A DNA stretch of 64,000 nt from Cliona cf. orientalis (taxonomy: Eukaryota; Porifera; Demospongiae; Clionaida; Clionaidae). Below, piece after piece: positions 39,100-52,403 of the stretch; positions within the stretch are counted from its first letter, which is position 1; the number at the start of each line of letters is the position of its first letter. The notes beneath the pieces were generated by a model. The model worked only from the letters and a program-made list of their open reading frames with translations, was not told the origin of the DNA and ran no database searches. The position numbers were made by a program, and so were the translations under genes. The stretch is from the NCBI GenBank assembly GCA_963930775.1, contig OZ005707.1:310001-374000 (forward strand), in the 5' to 3' direction.

Positions 39100-40560
39100 A
39101 ATTTTTAAGGGAGATTTTTATGCCAATCCCTGCTTGCTGCATCAAGGGAAAATTTTATGCCAAGTCCGCCTTGCTGTACAGCAAAGGAGGCAATGATGTT
39201 GGCATAAAATTAGCTAAAGAATGCCAAGGTAATTAACTATCATAATTAAAGGAGTATATATCCTCAACTTGAACGTACATAAAATTTTACCATAGTGTTA
39301 CTTCACAATGAAAATGCTTTATGCCAAACCAGCAAGGGTCCATGCATGCATGCATACTATTGAATGAAGGATGACCAGTCTATATAGACTTCTTAAGTTA
39401 GACTTGTTTCCTGCCCCTCCTTGAAAAATTGATACTAGCTAGGCAGTAGCTAGCTAGAAGGTGCATGCATCCCTCATACCCAAGCAGCTCTGGCTAGCTA
39501 TTTTGGATCCAAGCAGGCGGGCACTGGTGGGGGAGAGGTATTGATATTAATTTTTCTGCAGCCTTGTCCCCATGCACGCTTTCCCTCTCCCATTTCCATG
39601 TAGCTAAGTTGACAGCACACTATAGCAAAATGAAGAAACTTAAGGAGAGCATGGGAATAAAGCTTATCATTATGGGGGGGGGGGGGGGGGGGGGGGGGGG
39701 GTGAAGGGGGATCTACTTTAGCTATACTCACTTTTGTTATTAACGGATAGCTATAATATAGATGCACTGGTAGTTTAAACCTGTGTTAATATTGGAACAT
39801 AAAGTACACTATAGCTAAGTATGTGATTCGCCTCAGGATCTTCGTACACTGTCAGCTCTGATCTTATGCAGAAAATGCAAGTAATTTTAAAATTCTAGCC
39901 CTTGGAAGAACCAGTGAGCAGCTGCCATACAGACCCTTGAGACTAACCCTGCATGCTAACCATTTATGCCCGAAACCCAGCCTATGGCCCCTCTCGTAAA
40001 TGGCCGGGGACCATAGACAGTCCGAGGGGACCACTAATTTTCTGCGTTTCAGTGAACAGCTAATATAGTGTTAGTGCATGGGGATGTGGTTCTTGAGCAT
40101 TTTATTTGCCTCAGTGTGTGCATGCATAATAATAATAATTATTATTATTGTGTAGCATAAATTTGGAGATAATTATCTGAATAGGCTAAGTCATAATGCT
40201 CATGCATAGCTACACGATTATTACATGCCCGAGTACTATAGCTACAAATTTGGATATTGGCATAAAGCATTTTCGTTGTGAAGTAACATTATGGTATGCC
40301 AAACAGCTGCATACCTACATCCAAGTTGAGGATACTTAATTGTGACAGTTAATTAGCTTGGCGTAAAAATTCTCCTTTAATAGAATAAGCTAAGTCGTAT
40401 ACACATGAGGTAATCTTATGCCAACATCACTGGCATAAAGGCCTCCCTTGATGTACAGCAAGGCAGACTTGGCATAAAATTTTCCGATCCCTTGATGCAG
40501 TAAGCAGGGATTGGGATAAAAATCTCCCTTTGTGCAGCAAGACAAAAATTCCTATTTTAT
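39100..40560. mobile_element. Foldback element with ~300-bp inverted arms (~1.45 kb)
   Basis: Left arm about 39110-39345, right arm about 40250-40545, in inverted orientation. Shared pieces include TGTACAGCAA, TTATGCCAA, the ATCAAGGGAAAATTTTATGC type and CACAATGAAAATGCTTTATG against CATAAAGCATTTTCGTTGTG. The centre is unique and non-coding and holds a 38-bp G run (39674-39711). It separates the two leader exons of receptor B. Copy C keeps only the left arm (about 53040-53290). Confidence 0.7.
39674..39711. repeat. Poly-G run (38 bp)
   Basis: The longest homopolymer in the window, inside the foldback element. Its true length in the genome may differ, since such runs are hard to sequence. Confidence 0.9.
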
Positions 40561-40673
40561 GCCATTCCATGTCTGCATGCATTGACCATTTCTCCTCATT
40601 GTGTCTCCTGCTGCGAATCGCCATCTCGCTAGCCACACCTTTCAATCTCAAGGGGTGTGGCGCACGAGACTAG

Positions 40674-40715
40674 CTGAGTTCAGTGATATAATAGCTATTA
40701 TATCACTGAACTCAG
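40674..40715. repeat. Perfect 42-bp palindrome
   Basis: CTGAGTTCAGTGATATAATAG and its exact complement, with no spacer. The right half is the conserved leader block (ATCACTGAACTCAG); the left half is its inverted copy, absent before receptor A. It marks the left limit of homology between the second B leader and the A leader. Confidence 0.85.
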
Positions 40716-40742
40716 GTCGGCAGTCCAGTGCTAAGAAGCACG
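40702..40742 (+). promoter_or_regulatory. Conserved 5' leader before the second alternative exon of receptor B
   Basis: CACTGAACTCAGGTCGGCAG followed by TCCAGTGCTAAGAAGC, nearly identical to the block before receptor A. It runs into the ATG at 40743. Confidence 0.5.
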
Positions 40743-43700
40743 ATGGAAGTGAAGCAGAGGACATCCATCGATACATTCATCTTTATTTCCATAATTGGCG
40801 TGGTTACTTTATATGGTGAGTGGAGGAAGGTTGAGTAGTGCTGAAGGGTCGATTTTGAGGTGAATTTTTGAGGTGAATTTTTATACTGAGGGGACATGGT
40901 AGCGAATAACAAGCATTGATGGGGGTAGCTCATCCAGGGTGTGGAGGAGTTATTATCAGTTTTATAGGGTAAAATGGGCATTTTGATTAGTTTTATAGCA
41001 GAAAATGATTGATTAGTATTGATGATGATTTCACATAATCCTCAGTAGTTTTTTTGCGATTATTAGGTAATTATGTTATAGTTAATACTTATAGCACGGA
41101 GCCAGGGATTTATGGCAGTAAACCGACCGAGTCCGAGGGCGTAGCCCTCAAGGCCCAAATTATGAGATTTATTGTCCAGCCAATTCTATTGCAAAGGTAT
41201 AGGAGGTGGGATATATGAATAATTATGATGAAACCTATGGTATAATCTATGAGGTAATTATGAGAAAATTCAGGGCCTCGATGGAGCCCTTGTTCTGGGA
41301 CTTGAAATTCAGTGAATATGTAGAGTATCTTGCGTGTGTATCCAGCGACTACCTTACAAGCAGCGTGTTGCCTTCTCTGACGAGCAGCAACGGCTGAACT
41401 TTCTAGGCTGACGTAATCCCATGGATATATTATATAGATAGCCCTGATGAATATGATTGAGTCCTCAAATTTCCTACTCTATATTTATCTTAAATAATAA
41501 TTGAAGTGATGGTTGATCACCTAGGTACAAAGCAGTAGCTAAGAGTATGAAATTCAGTGCCGACTGTGATTATCTGAAAGTTCATAGATATGTAATGACA
41601 TGAAATTTGATTGTCAGCGTAGTGCTAGCTAGATTATATCCAATGATCAGCAAAATTAATACGTATAATATATACACAGCCAGTGATGCAAACTAAGATC
41701 ATGGTGATGTCATACAGATGCATTCTGCATGTATGTCATGTGTGATCAGCTATAATGCACGCCATGCCATAGCGGCAATGATATCATCATAGGAAACCAC
41801 AAAACCTGAATAGGTATACACTTGAATGGTGAATGCCATCCATAGGTGGCGGAACCCATAGGCCTTTGGGGCTGAAGCCCCCCCCCCTCCCCCCCAATAT
41901 TTGAGCCCCATAATAGCTTTTTGATGACTATATTATTACAGAAAAATAATTATTGACAATAGATAGCTAAATACATCAATATACCTACAAAAGCTGCCTA
42001 GAATAAGTTCAAGAATCGATCTTAGTGCACGTTTTCATGGTTTTCCACCATTTCTTTGTTTCTGATAACCGATAGCCCCGTATGATCTTTGAACTTCAAT
42101 TAAGTGGGTGTGGCCCTAAAATTTATCGCGCACACTTTGTGTGCAATCATTAGTATTAGCTCCCCCGAACAAAAGTTACTTCCATCGCCTATGCCATCAA
42201 ATGTATAATGGTAATTAAAACTGTCAGATCTATTACTAAAGGCTCTCCAATGTTTTCAACCACATAGTACCAATTATTGTTGAGCCTTTTACGTACCTAA
42301 CAAAATTAATGTAGAGCATACTAGCAAAGTATGAGCAGTTCACTCTGTGCAGCAGGGCTAGCCTCGTCCCCAGGCCACTCATGCATAGGCGTAGGAAGAT
42401 GATTTGGTAAATGGGTGCTCTGATGCCTATGTCTACACTAAATCGATAACATATATAAAAACACTTCAGAGCAAAGTGTGTGTTCCACTCAGAAATTTCA
42501 CGGGTACACCCATGCTTCCTACGCCAGTGTCATGATCAATTGCAATGTTATACACAGAAAGTTAAAATGAACATCCATGCATGCAGTGAAGTACGCATAG
42601 TACACGAGGATCGATCCTTAATAAGCTAACTGAATATCTTTTGTGATGTATACCACACCGAGGATGCTTGTATCTGCAGCAGCAAAGGGTCCGGCTCAGA
42701 CTGTTAATTAACACATACTTTTAATGTATTTTGTGGGCGTATAATTTGTAACTATAATTTTTATACTCGAGTCAAATAACCATAATATTATAATAGTACT
42801 TGGCTGGTGTCCAGGTGTGAAATGTGTAATCAGGCGAAGTAGGAAATACAATATCAGTAATCTACATTTGTTAATTATTTTTTACGTTTAGTGTGTGCAT
42901 TCTCCACCATAGTGATAGCTTATGTGACTATATACAATTAAATTTTATCAACTAATATAATTATTGTAGATATTTATTAGCCATTCAAGATCTGACAGTA
43001 ATAATAAAATAAGTGAATTTACCGTTTCAGTGAGAGGTCAGGTAGTATGCAGAGCCAGTTTCAACTGTACTGGTGGGCCAGGTGATGATCTAGGAGTGGC
43101 AGTGGATGGGGCGGGCTGCTGTCTGGGCAACCCAAATGCTCTGGCTTATACTCCCCAGGACAGTGAGGTCTGTATTGCTTGTATTGGTGAGTTCTAGTAG
43201 GCCAGACCTTCTCTGAGACAGTGGGTGATAATTTTCTCATTCTCACATGAAAATTCAGTTGTTGGATTCATCAATCCTTCATTCACTGGGTTTGAGCAGG
43301 GACCTGGTCACTCTGTGCCAGTGGGCTACCTGAAAGGTGGTACAATAGCTGGACAAAACTTGGTGTTTGATGTCAGAAATACACCAGGCACTGCAAGTGA
43401 GTTCATAATCTATAGTAAAAAAATTCTGAGATCCGAAATTAATGTGTCTCTGAGATACACACCAATACAAATTTATGATCATTGATTCGAAATTTAATTT
43501 TACTAATGGTGTACACAACCAAGATGACACCTGGCCGTGCATGGTGGTAGTAGACCATGGAGGCCATACCTCCCCTCATGTTTTCAGAGCTGGTTTTGCA
43601 CTAAGTTAACACCCAAGTCAAAAGTTTCTCTCCTTTTCAATGATTATTCTGTATCACTGTTCCTTCAAGTCCGTCATGTCACAATCTCATTTGCTACTCA

Positions 43701-46700
43701 TTAGTGGCTGTACCTAAACAATTTTGCTGCACCATGCAGTCTCCACATACACAGACATTTTTCCTTGAACTGATCTTGCCATGGACTTATGGCTAGTATC
43801 CGAGCAGACTTCTACATGCAGATAATATAAACCACTATAATGGACTCTCTATAGGAGTGCTGTTGCTCCATAACTGCATGGGCTACACCAGCTTAATTAT
43901 TGGAGCAAATAGCTAACAGTAACTAGAATTTGTTGTCAATTGCAGGAGAAGGTCCCCAGTTGGACTATACGGTGAATACTTTGAGAGCGAGGGCCTTAGC
44001 TAATGGCCAAATTTCAAATGTGGTGCTGACCTTCCGTGTGGATTCTATTGCTCAAGAACCCGACGAGACATTCACTCTTACACTGGATCCACTTGTTGCA
44101 CCAAATCCAAGAGAGGGGTTATTTTTCCAGAATACTACTGAAGTGTCAATTGTGGACATTGATAGTAAGGAGAATTATTAGATCTATACTTATAATAATA
44201 TGCATTCAGAGTTGTGAGTATGAATAAATATATATGCATGGTGCATAATAATAGTAATGATTTGTAGAAATTCCTCCTTTTCTTAACAGATGTTGAATTT
44301 GCCTTTACTGAAGACGATTTTCGAGCCAATGAACCTGACTCATCTAATCCTACCACTTTCCTACCTGTCTTAGTGTCCAAGTCTGCACGAATTGCTTCTC
44401 AAGTTGAACTAGTGGTTGTTCCTCTAACAGTTGATGAAGCTATAGCCTCATCTCTTCCCCTTCCTCCAAATATTCCTTCCTCCAAATATTATGACGTGCG
44501 GTCTCCACCCTTTGCAAGTAAGACAATAATTAAAATTTTGAGTACGCAGATGAATGCATGATATCATCATAAACCTTGTCCAGATTTGGCTGACTTCAAC
44601 AACACTAACATCACCCTTGTCTTTGAGCCTGATGAGGATGGAGAAATCAATGAACTGAGTGCTCGTATTTTTATTACTGATGATGCTATCAATGAAGCAA
44701 CAGAACAAGTGTTTGTTGCAGAGCTGATACTTGTGAGCAGTTTAGACCCTGCCACAGTTGATCTCACTATACGAACATCAACTCTGTGCAGTATCATTGA
44801 TAATGATCGTAGGTTTAAATCAACAGTATTTAATTTATTACTGCTTAAGCCCCGTTTACACGTACCAAACCAGTTTAAACTGAACCGGATTAAATCGCGT
44901 TTACATGCACATGCTTGACCCGAGTTAAGATATTCATAGCCCACTACTATGCACGTAACCCACTTCTAACCCACATCAGGATGTGGGTTACAACCCGGGT
45001 CAACTAATTCGGTTTACAAGTGGATTAGCGCGTTTACACATAAGCGAGTTAGTTTAATGCGGATCCTGACCCGAGTTAAGCCCTATGTGTAAACGGGGCT
45101 TATGAGACCAATCTATCGCATCATTGATACCACTTTATATATGTATATATAGCAATCAGGATTGGATTTGAGCTGCCTGGCTACACATACATAGAACCAC
45201 AGTTTGAAGAGTTCATAGATCAGTTTTATGTATCACCAACTGGTCGACCTGAAAATGGACCTATCTTTTTGCTCAAAGAAGATAATGTAACTTCAGAACA
45301 GACTTTTCTGGTTTCTTTCCAAGTCACAGATTCAGGCACTCAATCAGCTGCTATTGATGAAGATTATCGTTTTGCAGGATTTGGTCAAACTAGTCAAACT
45401 GAATTTTTTTTCCCCTCCCAACAGAGGATTCCTTTTCAATTTGAGTTACGTGCTGATACACTCCCTGAAGGAACTGAAGCATTTCAGGCTAGTGTATCTC
45501 CTGAAGATACTCGAGACATTGGTGTTGGGCTGGTGGAGCAGTTTCCAACTTCCCTGAATCCTTTAAATTTGAGATCTGAAATCTTCATTACCATTTTAGA
45601 CAACGACTGTAAGTTAATTATAAAATCATTGTAATGTTTTTCATGTTATGTTATATTATTCTTTCCTGTTTAGCTATTATCATTGGATTTACCAACACAA
45701 GCTACACTGTTAATGAAGATATTGGAACTCTGCAAGTTGATGTCCGAGTTCTCAATGTTCCTGATGATCAGCCTCTACAAACTTATGCATTTGTTGTCAT
45801 TCAGTCAGTGTCTGGATCAGCAAGTAAGTGAACAGAGCCAGTGTATCTCATTGAAGTATTGATGTTGTACATTCATTAGCTGGAGGAAGAGACTATCAAG
45901 AGATTCGTGCAGATTCCTTTGATGTATACCTGATCTTTGATGATTTTTATCGTCAACATTCATTCGATGTGACTATCATAGATGATTCAGTTTTTGAGCT
46001 TGATGAGAGTTTCACATTAGAGCTGAGATTTGATCCATTTGCACCACCTTCAAATGTAATTCTCTCTCCCAATGCCACCACTGTTGATATCATAGATAAT
46101 GAAGGTATTATAATTATTATCAACACTATATTAATTCCAGTATGCTATAATACTATGACAGTGGTGATAGGCTTCTTGAATACATCCTACACTGTGAACA
46201 AGGATGATGGTTTAGTGAATATCCAAATTGGAATCACTGAGGGAACATTACAGACTTCAGTCGCATTCATCTTCTTTATCAGCAAAAATCCATCACAGAC
46301 AGATGGGGTGTAAGTCAACTATGATACAGAACCGAAGTATTGCCTTACAAATTTTTTGATAGTCTGAGGATTGATATTTTGGAATTTAATCCTACCACAT
46401 CCATCATTGGTATTCCTGTGGCCATCACTGATTATCTCCTTGAGTTCTCTGGATCAGCTGTGGCTAACATTGATTTTCTAGAAGAACCGATTTCTGGAGT
46501 CACTTTGGATCCAGCTAATGCCTCGATAAGTATTAATGGTTTGTTAATAAAAATATTTAATTTTGTAAAGAAATAATCTATAGAAAGGTTGACTTGCTCA
46601 AGAGTTGCATGTTACTGGTATGAAAACTAACATGTTTTTGTGTAAATTAATCACCATAACAAATTTGTAATTTTGTGGATGCACTACTGATTTCTTCAGT

Positions 46701-49700
46701 GATGAAGCATTTTTCTAGGTTTTTGTTGATTAGTTATTTCAGCCACAGAAATAAAATTAATGAAGATTCTCTGCAAACATAATAAATCAGCATGCTGTAG
46801 TGGTTGCATCACCTGTTGGCATTATTCAACATTAATTTTATGATCAAATTATCTGTCACCATAAATACATGTCATGCCTTTGAAAATTTGACTTCCTCTT
46901 AATTAGGGTCTATAACCAAATTTTAAATTACATGCAGCTCTTATCATTGGATTCAATAGCACAAACTACTATATGCCTGAAGGTACTCAAAATGTTACAC
47001 TTGCCATAAAAGTGAGAGGAGGGGTAAACCAGTGCAATGAAACAGAGTGGATGCTCGACTATGTCATACGAAACATATCCTCTCAACGTATGTGAGCAGA
47101 GCTTCAGTATAGCTGTATGGTGAATCTGAATGTTATTGCAGCTTCAGGAGATAACATTGACACTGGGACAGTCTATGTGAATCATACATCACAATCAATA
47201 TTAGTGATACCACTGATTACGGTTGATGACAACACACTTAATTTAAATAAGATTTTACAAGTTGAAATCAGCCTACAGAACCGTGAAGATAGGAACTGTG
47301 TTCTACTGCAACCAAGTGTAGCTAATATTACAATCACGGATGATGATGGTGAGATTATGAAGATGAAGATGACAATATAATTATTGTGGTGATCAATTAT
47401 GGTTTTAGTTGTTTTCATTGATGTGCACGTGGTTTCTGATATTGACACCATTACTGAGGGAGAGGAGAGGTACTTCAATCTAACTGCTGAAATACTTGCA
47501 GATGTCGGAGGACAGCTGGGAATAGAGGTGGTAACAGGAATCTTTATCAGTCCAGGAAGCACTGCAAAGAGTAACTTCTTATAATTATGCATGAATATCG
47601 ATCCTTTGATGTGTATGCAATCTCCTGTCAGGTGGATCAGATTTTCTAATAAACGGCGGTCAGCCACTAGTTTTTACCTTTGGTCCGGAAGTTAGAGTTC
47701 ATTCATTCTCTATTACAATTATTGATGACAATATTTTTGAACCTGATGAGATGCTTCTTATCAGTTTGTCTACCAATACAACTAACTTCGTGGATTTTGA
47801 TTTTGCTATTTTGACAATTGAAGATGATGATAGTAAGACCGAGGCTATTATTATAGTATTGTATCACTATGACATTGGATTGCCCATGCAACAGACATCA
47901 CCATCGGATTTAACAGCACTACTTACACTGTGAGAGAGAGTGATTCCAGAGTGGCATTATGTATCGGCTTAATAAGTGGAGAATTTGATGACACTGCAAC
48001 TGTCAATGTTAGGTTGAATACAGTCAGTGGAACAGCAGACTGTAAGCAAATTAATAGATAGTAATGTACATAGCTAGCTACATCAGTTGACTTTTCTTCT
48101 CCCAGCTTCGGATTATGAAGATGAAACAGTGAGATTAGCATTCTCTGGTGGAAGGAGAATGCAAACAGTGAACTTGAACATCATTGACGATAATGCACTA
48201 GAGACTGATGAAACATTCACAGCTGTACTTGAACTGGTGGGTAATGACCGTGTCATGCTCCAACCAAGAGAAACTGAAATCTCAATTGTTTTGGATGATG
48301 ATAGTAAGCATATTGGAGTAGTTTATTATTAAGCTTAATCTATAATAATAATTATTGTACAGGGGTTGTGATTGGCTTTACTGAAGAAAACCATGCTGTT
48401 TCTGAGGGTGAGGGTATGTTCAATATCACTATTGGTCTGATTGAAGGGGAACTGGGGCAGGAGGTGGTGGCAACTGTCAGCACGCAAACTGGCACGGCAA
48501 AGGGTAAGTTCATCTTATGTTCTTTGCAGCAATACTATATATCATCATAGTGTTGTTACATTTACCAGTTTCATAACAATTAATATTATAGGTGGAGAGG
48601 ACTTTGATATGATAACTGACCATGAGCTTACATTTAGCCCTGGTGTGACTTTCCTCCCTGTCCCAATAAATATTACATCTGATGGTGACTTTGAAGAAAC
48701 TGAGAGTTTTTCAGTTATTTTGTCTATCCGAGATTTTTTCTTGCAACTAAATATTGGCACAGCAGTCAACTTGAAACAGGAATTGTGCCAGGACAAAACA
48801 ATCTTCAGCAGTGATAGTCGGCGTAATGATGAACCAATCAGCATTGACTTGAACAGAGTGTTTGTGTCTCAAGCTGGAAATGGTATTTCTTTCTATCTTG
48901 CTGCTAACGAGAGCGAGCGTGTTGGAGTTAGCCCGGCAAGGACAAGTGTAACCATCAATGATAGTGACAGTAAGTTTGGTTTGTTTAATCAGTATCATAA
49001 TAGCTACCAACATCCCCCCTAACCAGGAGTCCAGGACACCATATGACATCCAAATTACATAAGAGAAGTGTTCAAACTTACCCCTGAAATGGGGATACCC
49101 CTTTAATTAAGATGCTTAGGTACACATTCTGCTGTAATTAATAGAATTGCATTGTTTTGCCCGCAGCCATCAGTATTGGATTCAGTATGTCCTCATATCC
49201 TGTGAGCAAGTGCGAAAGTCAAGTAAGCATAGTTGTTGTCGTCAAAGGCTCACTTAAGAGAACAATAGCTCTTCATTTAAACACAAGTGATCTAACTGCT
49301 AATGGTAAGCAAATGGTCTCTTGAGCAGACATATACACAATATTATTGTAATATTATTTTCTTTTAATAGCTGGTGTGAACTACGGAGAATTGACCAACT
49401 ATTTACTGATTTTTGACTCTGAAACGGAGAGAGAACGCACAGTGAATATTGCGATAAATGCCACCAATGAAACTAACCTTGAAGTGGGTGAAGTGTTCAA
49501 AGTGACTCTTTCTTTTCCAGAATCTGAAGAACCCATTCCACGAGTGACATTGGAACCAGACAATGCTACCGTTGCCATCCATGAAAACAACGGACAAAGT
49601 ATATAAAATTCTCATTATGGTTACTAGTTTACTATTAATACATACTTTATGGATCAGTTGGATTCATACCTGATACTGAGACTGATATGATAGTGACTGG

Positions 49701-52403
49701 AACTCCAGCAAGCATTGTGAAGGTGGTGGATGAGGATGTTGGAGCAGTGAATCTGACTGTTGGATTGATGGGAAGCATTTGTGGCGAAATAGAAATTGAG
49801 TTTCAAGTTTCTAATAACCATTCATTTACTGCAACAGACGGTACAGTGCTTAATAATTCAGAATACAGTAGAACCTACATTAATCCCACCCCCCCTTAGG
49901 CAGCTTAAGTGAATATCTTAGGTGTCCATGTTTTAGAGGGGTTCCACTTCATGTAATAATAACCTACATTCTGAATTATTTTTATTTATCACAGGTGAAG
50001 ACTACACTATAGAGATGGAGCGCCGTCTGATACTAAGCACTGAATCTCCAAATGCTACGATCACAATTGACATCATCAATGATAACCAGTCTGAGCCCAA
50101 TGAATCCTTCCAGGTATCTCTATCTTTCAAAGGCCAGCCTAGGGTGACTCTGGATCCAAGATTTGCTAACATAACAATTCGAGGTATGAAGTTGAAGGCT
50201 GTCATACGATGCATAAATTGAATATCCTCTCACAAATTTTGAAATTTAATAGCACCCATAACGAAAAATCACTAAGTCTTATAAAATTATCAGGAATAAC
50301 TGCTTTTTTGTTGTATGTTTAACTTCAGATCCACTGCCAGAGACACCAACGACCCCAATGCAATCAACGGACACAGCAGCACTGCCAACGACCTCAGTGC
50401 AATCAGCAGATACAGCAGCACCGCCAATGGCCCCAATGCAATCAACAGATACGGCAGCGATCATCGGTGGTACCCTGGGTGCTATTGCTATTCTCATTAT
50501 CTCTGGTATCATACTGCTGATCATTTTTCTTGTACAGTTTAACAAGCGTACAGCTCGGAGTCTAACGAAACTGTGAGTATAAGTATTATAACAATCAATA
50601 TATAGCACTACCATGCATTCATGTAAAATTAATGGATGCACACATACAGTGGTGAAGGAACTGGTCTACAAAATATGGCGGTAAATAATTATTGAAATGT
50701 TAGACAGTATTGGTACTATTATTATTGTATATTTTCTTCAAGGGTTTTAGTGTTCAGAGCTCCTATAAGCTCACGCTACCACCGCACCTTACCATCAATG
50801 CCACCAACATCAAAATGACTGAGACTATTGGACAAGGCAAGCTTTAATAATTTTTGCACAAAAAAGTTATTATTAATCAATGGACATGTGTTTTAGGAGA
50901 ATTTGGTGTGGTTTACAAAGGACATCTTTTGGAGGATGGAGGAAACATAGTTACTGCAACTGTGGCAATTAAAACCCTAAAAGGTTAACTGAGCTTAACT
51001 GCTGGTTCATTAGTAGTATAACTGATTCTTCAATCAATGCTTCTTGGTTTGTTGTGCAGGATTCTATGATAGCGCTACTATCAGGGATATGTTGAAGGAA
51101 TGCTCCAAAATGAGCAAGTTTGATCACCCAAACGTTCTCACTCTGAATGGCGTTTGCTTGGATGGAGGGCCAGCCCCTTTCATTATCATGCCTTTCATGA
51201 TAAATGGCAGTCTCCTGGCTTACCTCACAAAGAATAGAGCAACGCTGGTCATTGAGTCTGGTAACAGTCAGGACGACAATAAAGTATTTAATCTATAGCT
51301 ATTAAGAGTTTGAGCAGTGCATATATACATGGTTAAAACTGCACCACATGCAGGAGAATGTTCGTAAGCAGCTGATGGACATGTGTCTTCAGGTGGCCAG
51401 AGGAATGGAGTACCTTGCCAAGATGAAGGTGGTGCACAGAGACTTGGCAGCAAGAAACTGCATGTAAGTTTTGACACAATCATGTAAAATTAAATGGTAC
51501 TGTCATAAGCATGATACTCAGTAAACTTAAACATCCTGTCTATATAATAATTATGCCACCATAATGTACTCAGGATTGACATGAACTATGTTATTAAAGT
51601 TGCTGATTTTGGACTTGCCGAAAGTGTTGGGACGAAGGATTACTTTCGTCAAGACAAGTCTGCAGCTGTCAAACTTCCTCTGAAGTGGTTGGCCCCCGAA
51701 AGCTTAGAGGACTACATCTTTTCTGAGAAAACTGATGTGGTATGTCTACTAATTTAAAATTAATATGATACATTATTTGTCTCTACACATTAGTGGGCAT
51801 ATGGTGTGACATGTTGGGAGATTTTCACAGCAGGGAAGGTACCCTATACAACTGTCAACCTCAATGATCTTCCTAACAAGCTTCACAACGGATATCGTCT
51901 GGAAAAGCCCATAAATGAGGCCTGTGACAGTGAAATGTGAGCAATAACTATCAAGTTAATGCAAGTCACCATTTGTAGATCCTCCCTTCGTAGCTGGGGC
52001 CTTGGGATCATGGTTGACAAGGTTCTGGGTGTTACAGCAAGCAGCTGAACTGCATAATTATCATGTCAGAGCATCCTATTCCATATCAGTAGACTAAGTG
52101 ATAGCATTATTAACATGATTCAAAGCTATTTTTAAATATTCTGACAGGTACATGCTCATGCAGCATTGCTGGGAGTTGGACCCTAAGAGCCGACCTAGCT
52201 TCTCTGATCTGGTCAGCTCCCTCTCACAGTCTCTGGAAGCCATGGCTGGTTACATGGATGTCGGTCCCTTTGGACAATTGCAAGTCCGTGAATCAGCATT
52301 GGAGATTGAACCCGGAGAAATTGAGGAGCAAAGGCTACCAGCTGAGAAAGAGAGTGAAGAAGATGAAGTTGTGGATGTGAAATCTGAAGAAACAAGTATG
52401 TAA
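40743..52403 (+). CDS. Calx-beta receptor tyrosine kinase, copy B
   Basis: Same plan as copy A: about 1,956 residues with the leader exon 40743-40815 or 1,954 with 38974-39040. Six-Cys module (ending CIACIG), 11 Calx-beta-like domains, stalk, membrane helix ([20 protein letters not shown]) and kinase with [29 protein letters not shown] and [10 protein letters not shown] intact. The stalk is the main length difference from A: three copies of a Q-S-[TA]-D-T-A-A unit against one. At exon 24 the acceptor TTAG used by A and C reads TTAA, so splicing must use CTTCAG eight bases further in, still in frame. The leader choice, the 18-bp longer exon 13 and two element insertions (introns 1 and 6) also set it apart. 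Kinase sequence is nearly identical to A. Confidence 0.9.
41841..42193. mobile_element. TIR element with 5-bp target duplication (353 bp)
   Basis: Starts CATAGGTGGCGGAA and ends TTCCATCGCCTATG, imperfect inverted ends, flanked on both sides by CCATC. The matching intron of copy A (near 28600) lacks it, so it inserted after the duplication. It contains a C-rich run (41879-41897) and no open frame. Confidence 0.75.
44846..45102. mobile_element. MITE with TAAGCCCCGTTTACAC termini (257 bp)
   Basis: Inverted ends TAAGCCCCGTTTACAC and GTGTAAACGGGGCTTA. It lies in intron 6 of receptor B; the same intron of A (31190-31269) lacks it. Inside, GACCCGAGTTAAG occurs twice. A TA target duplication is likely. 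No coding capacity. Confidence 0.8.

Larger units (their letters stand above)
28411..39385 (+). repeat. Tandem segmental duplication, unit A
   Basis: Aligns with 41650-53330 across intron 1, the receptor body, the 3' spacer and the following leader exon with the left arm of a foldback element. Introns are also conserved. The unit ends on the next leader exon, so each duplication carries the promoter of the following copy. Confidence 0.85.
40743..52403 (+). other. Exon map of receptor B
   Basis: Exons: 40743-40815 (or 38974-39040), 43031-43186, 43259-43396, 43946-44164, 44290-44517, 44584-44808, 45153-45608, 45674-45823, 45880-46104, 46162-46309, 46363-46538, 46938-47087, 47142-47348, 47409-47570, 47632-47832, 47895-48041, 48106-48303, 48363-48503, 48592-48969, 49167-49304, 49371-49598, 49658-49840, 49995-50183, 50329-50572, 50650-50680, 50743-50836, 50897-50983, 51060-51283, 51354-51463, 51574-51739, 51794-51936, 52148-52403. 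Intron 10 is phase 2 here (phase 1 in A). Intron 26 has a GC donor. Confidence 0.85.

Noticed and set aside
39041-40742. Possible transposase or reverse transcriptase gene inside the foldback element
   Set aside because: Both strands were read; only short, low-complexity frames occur.
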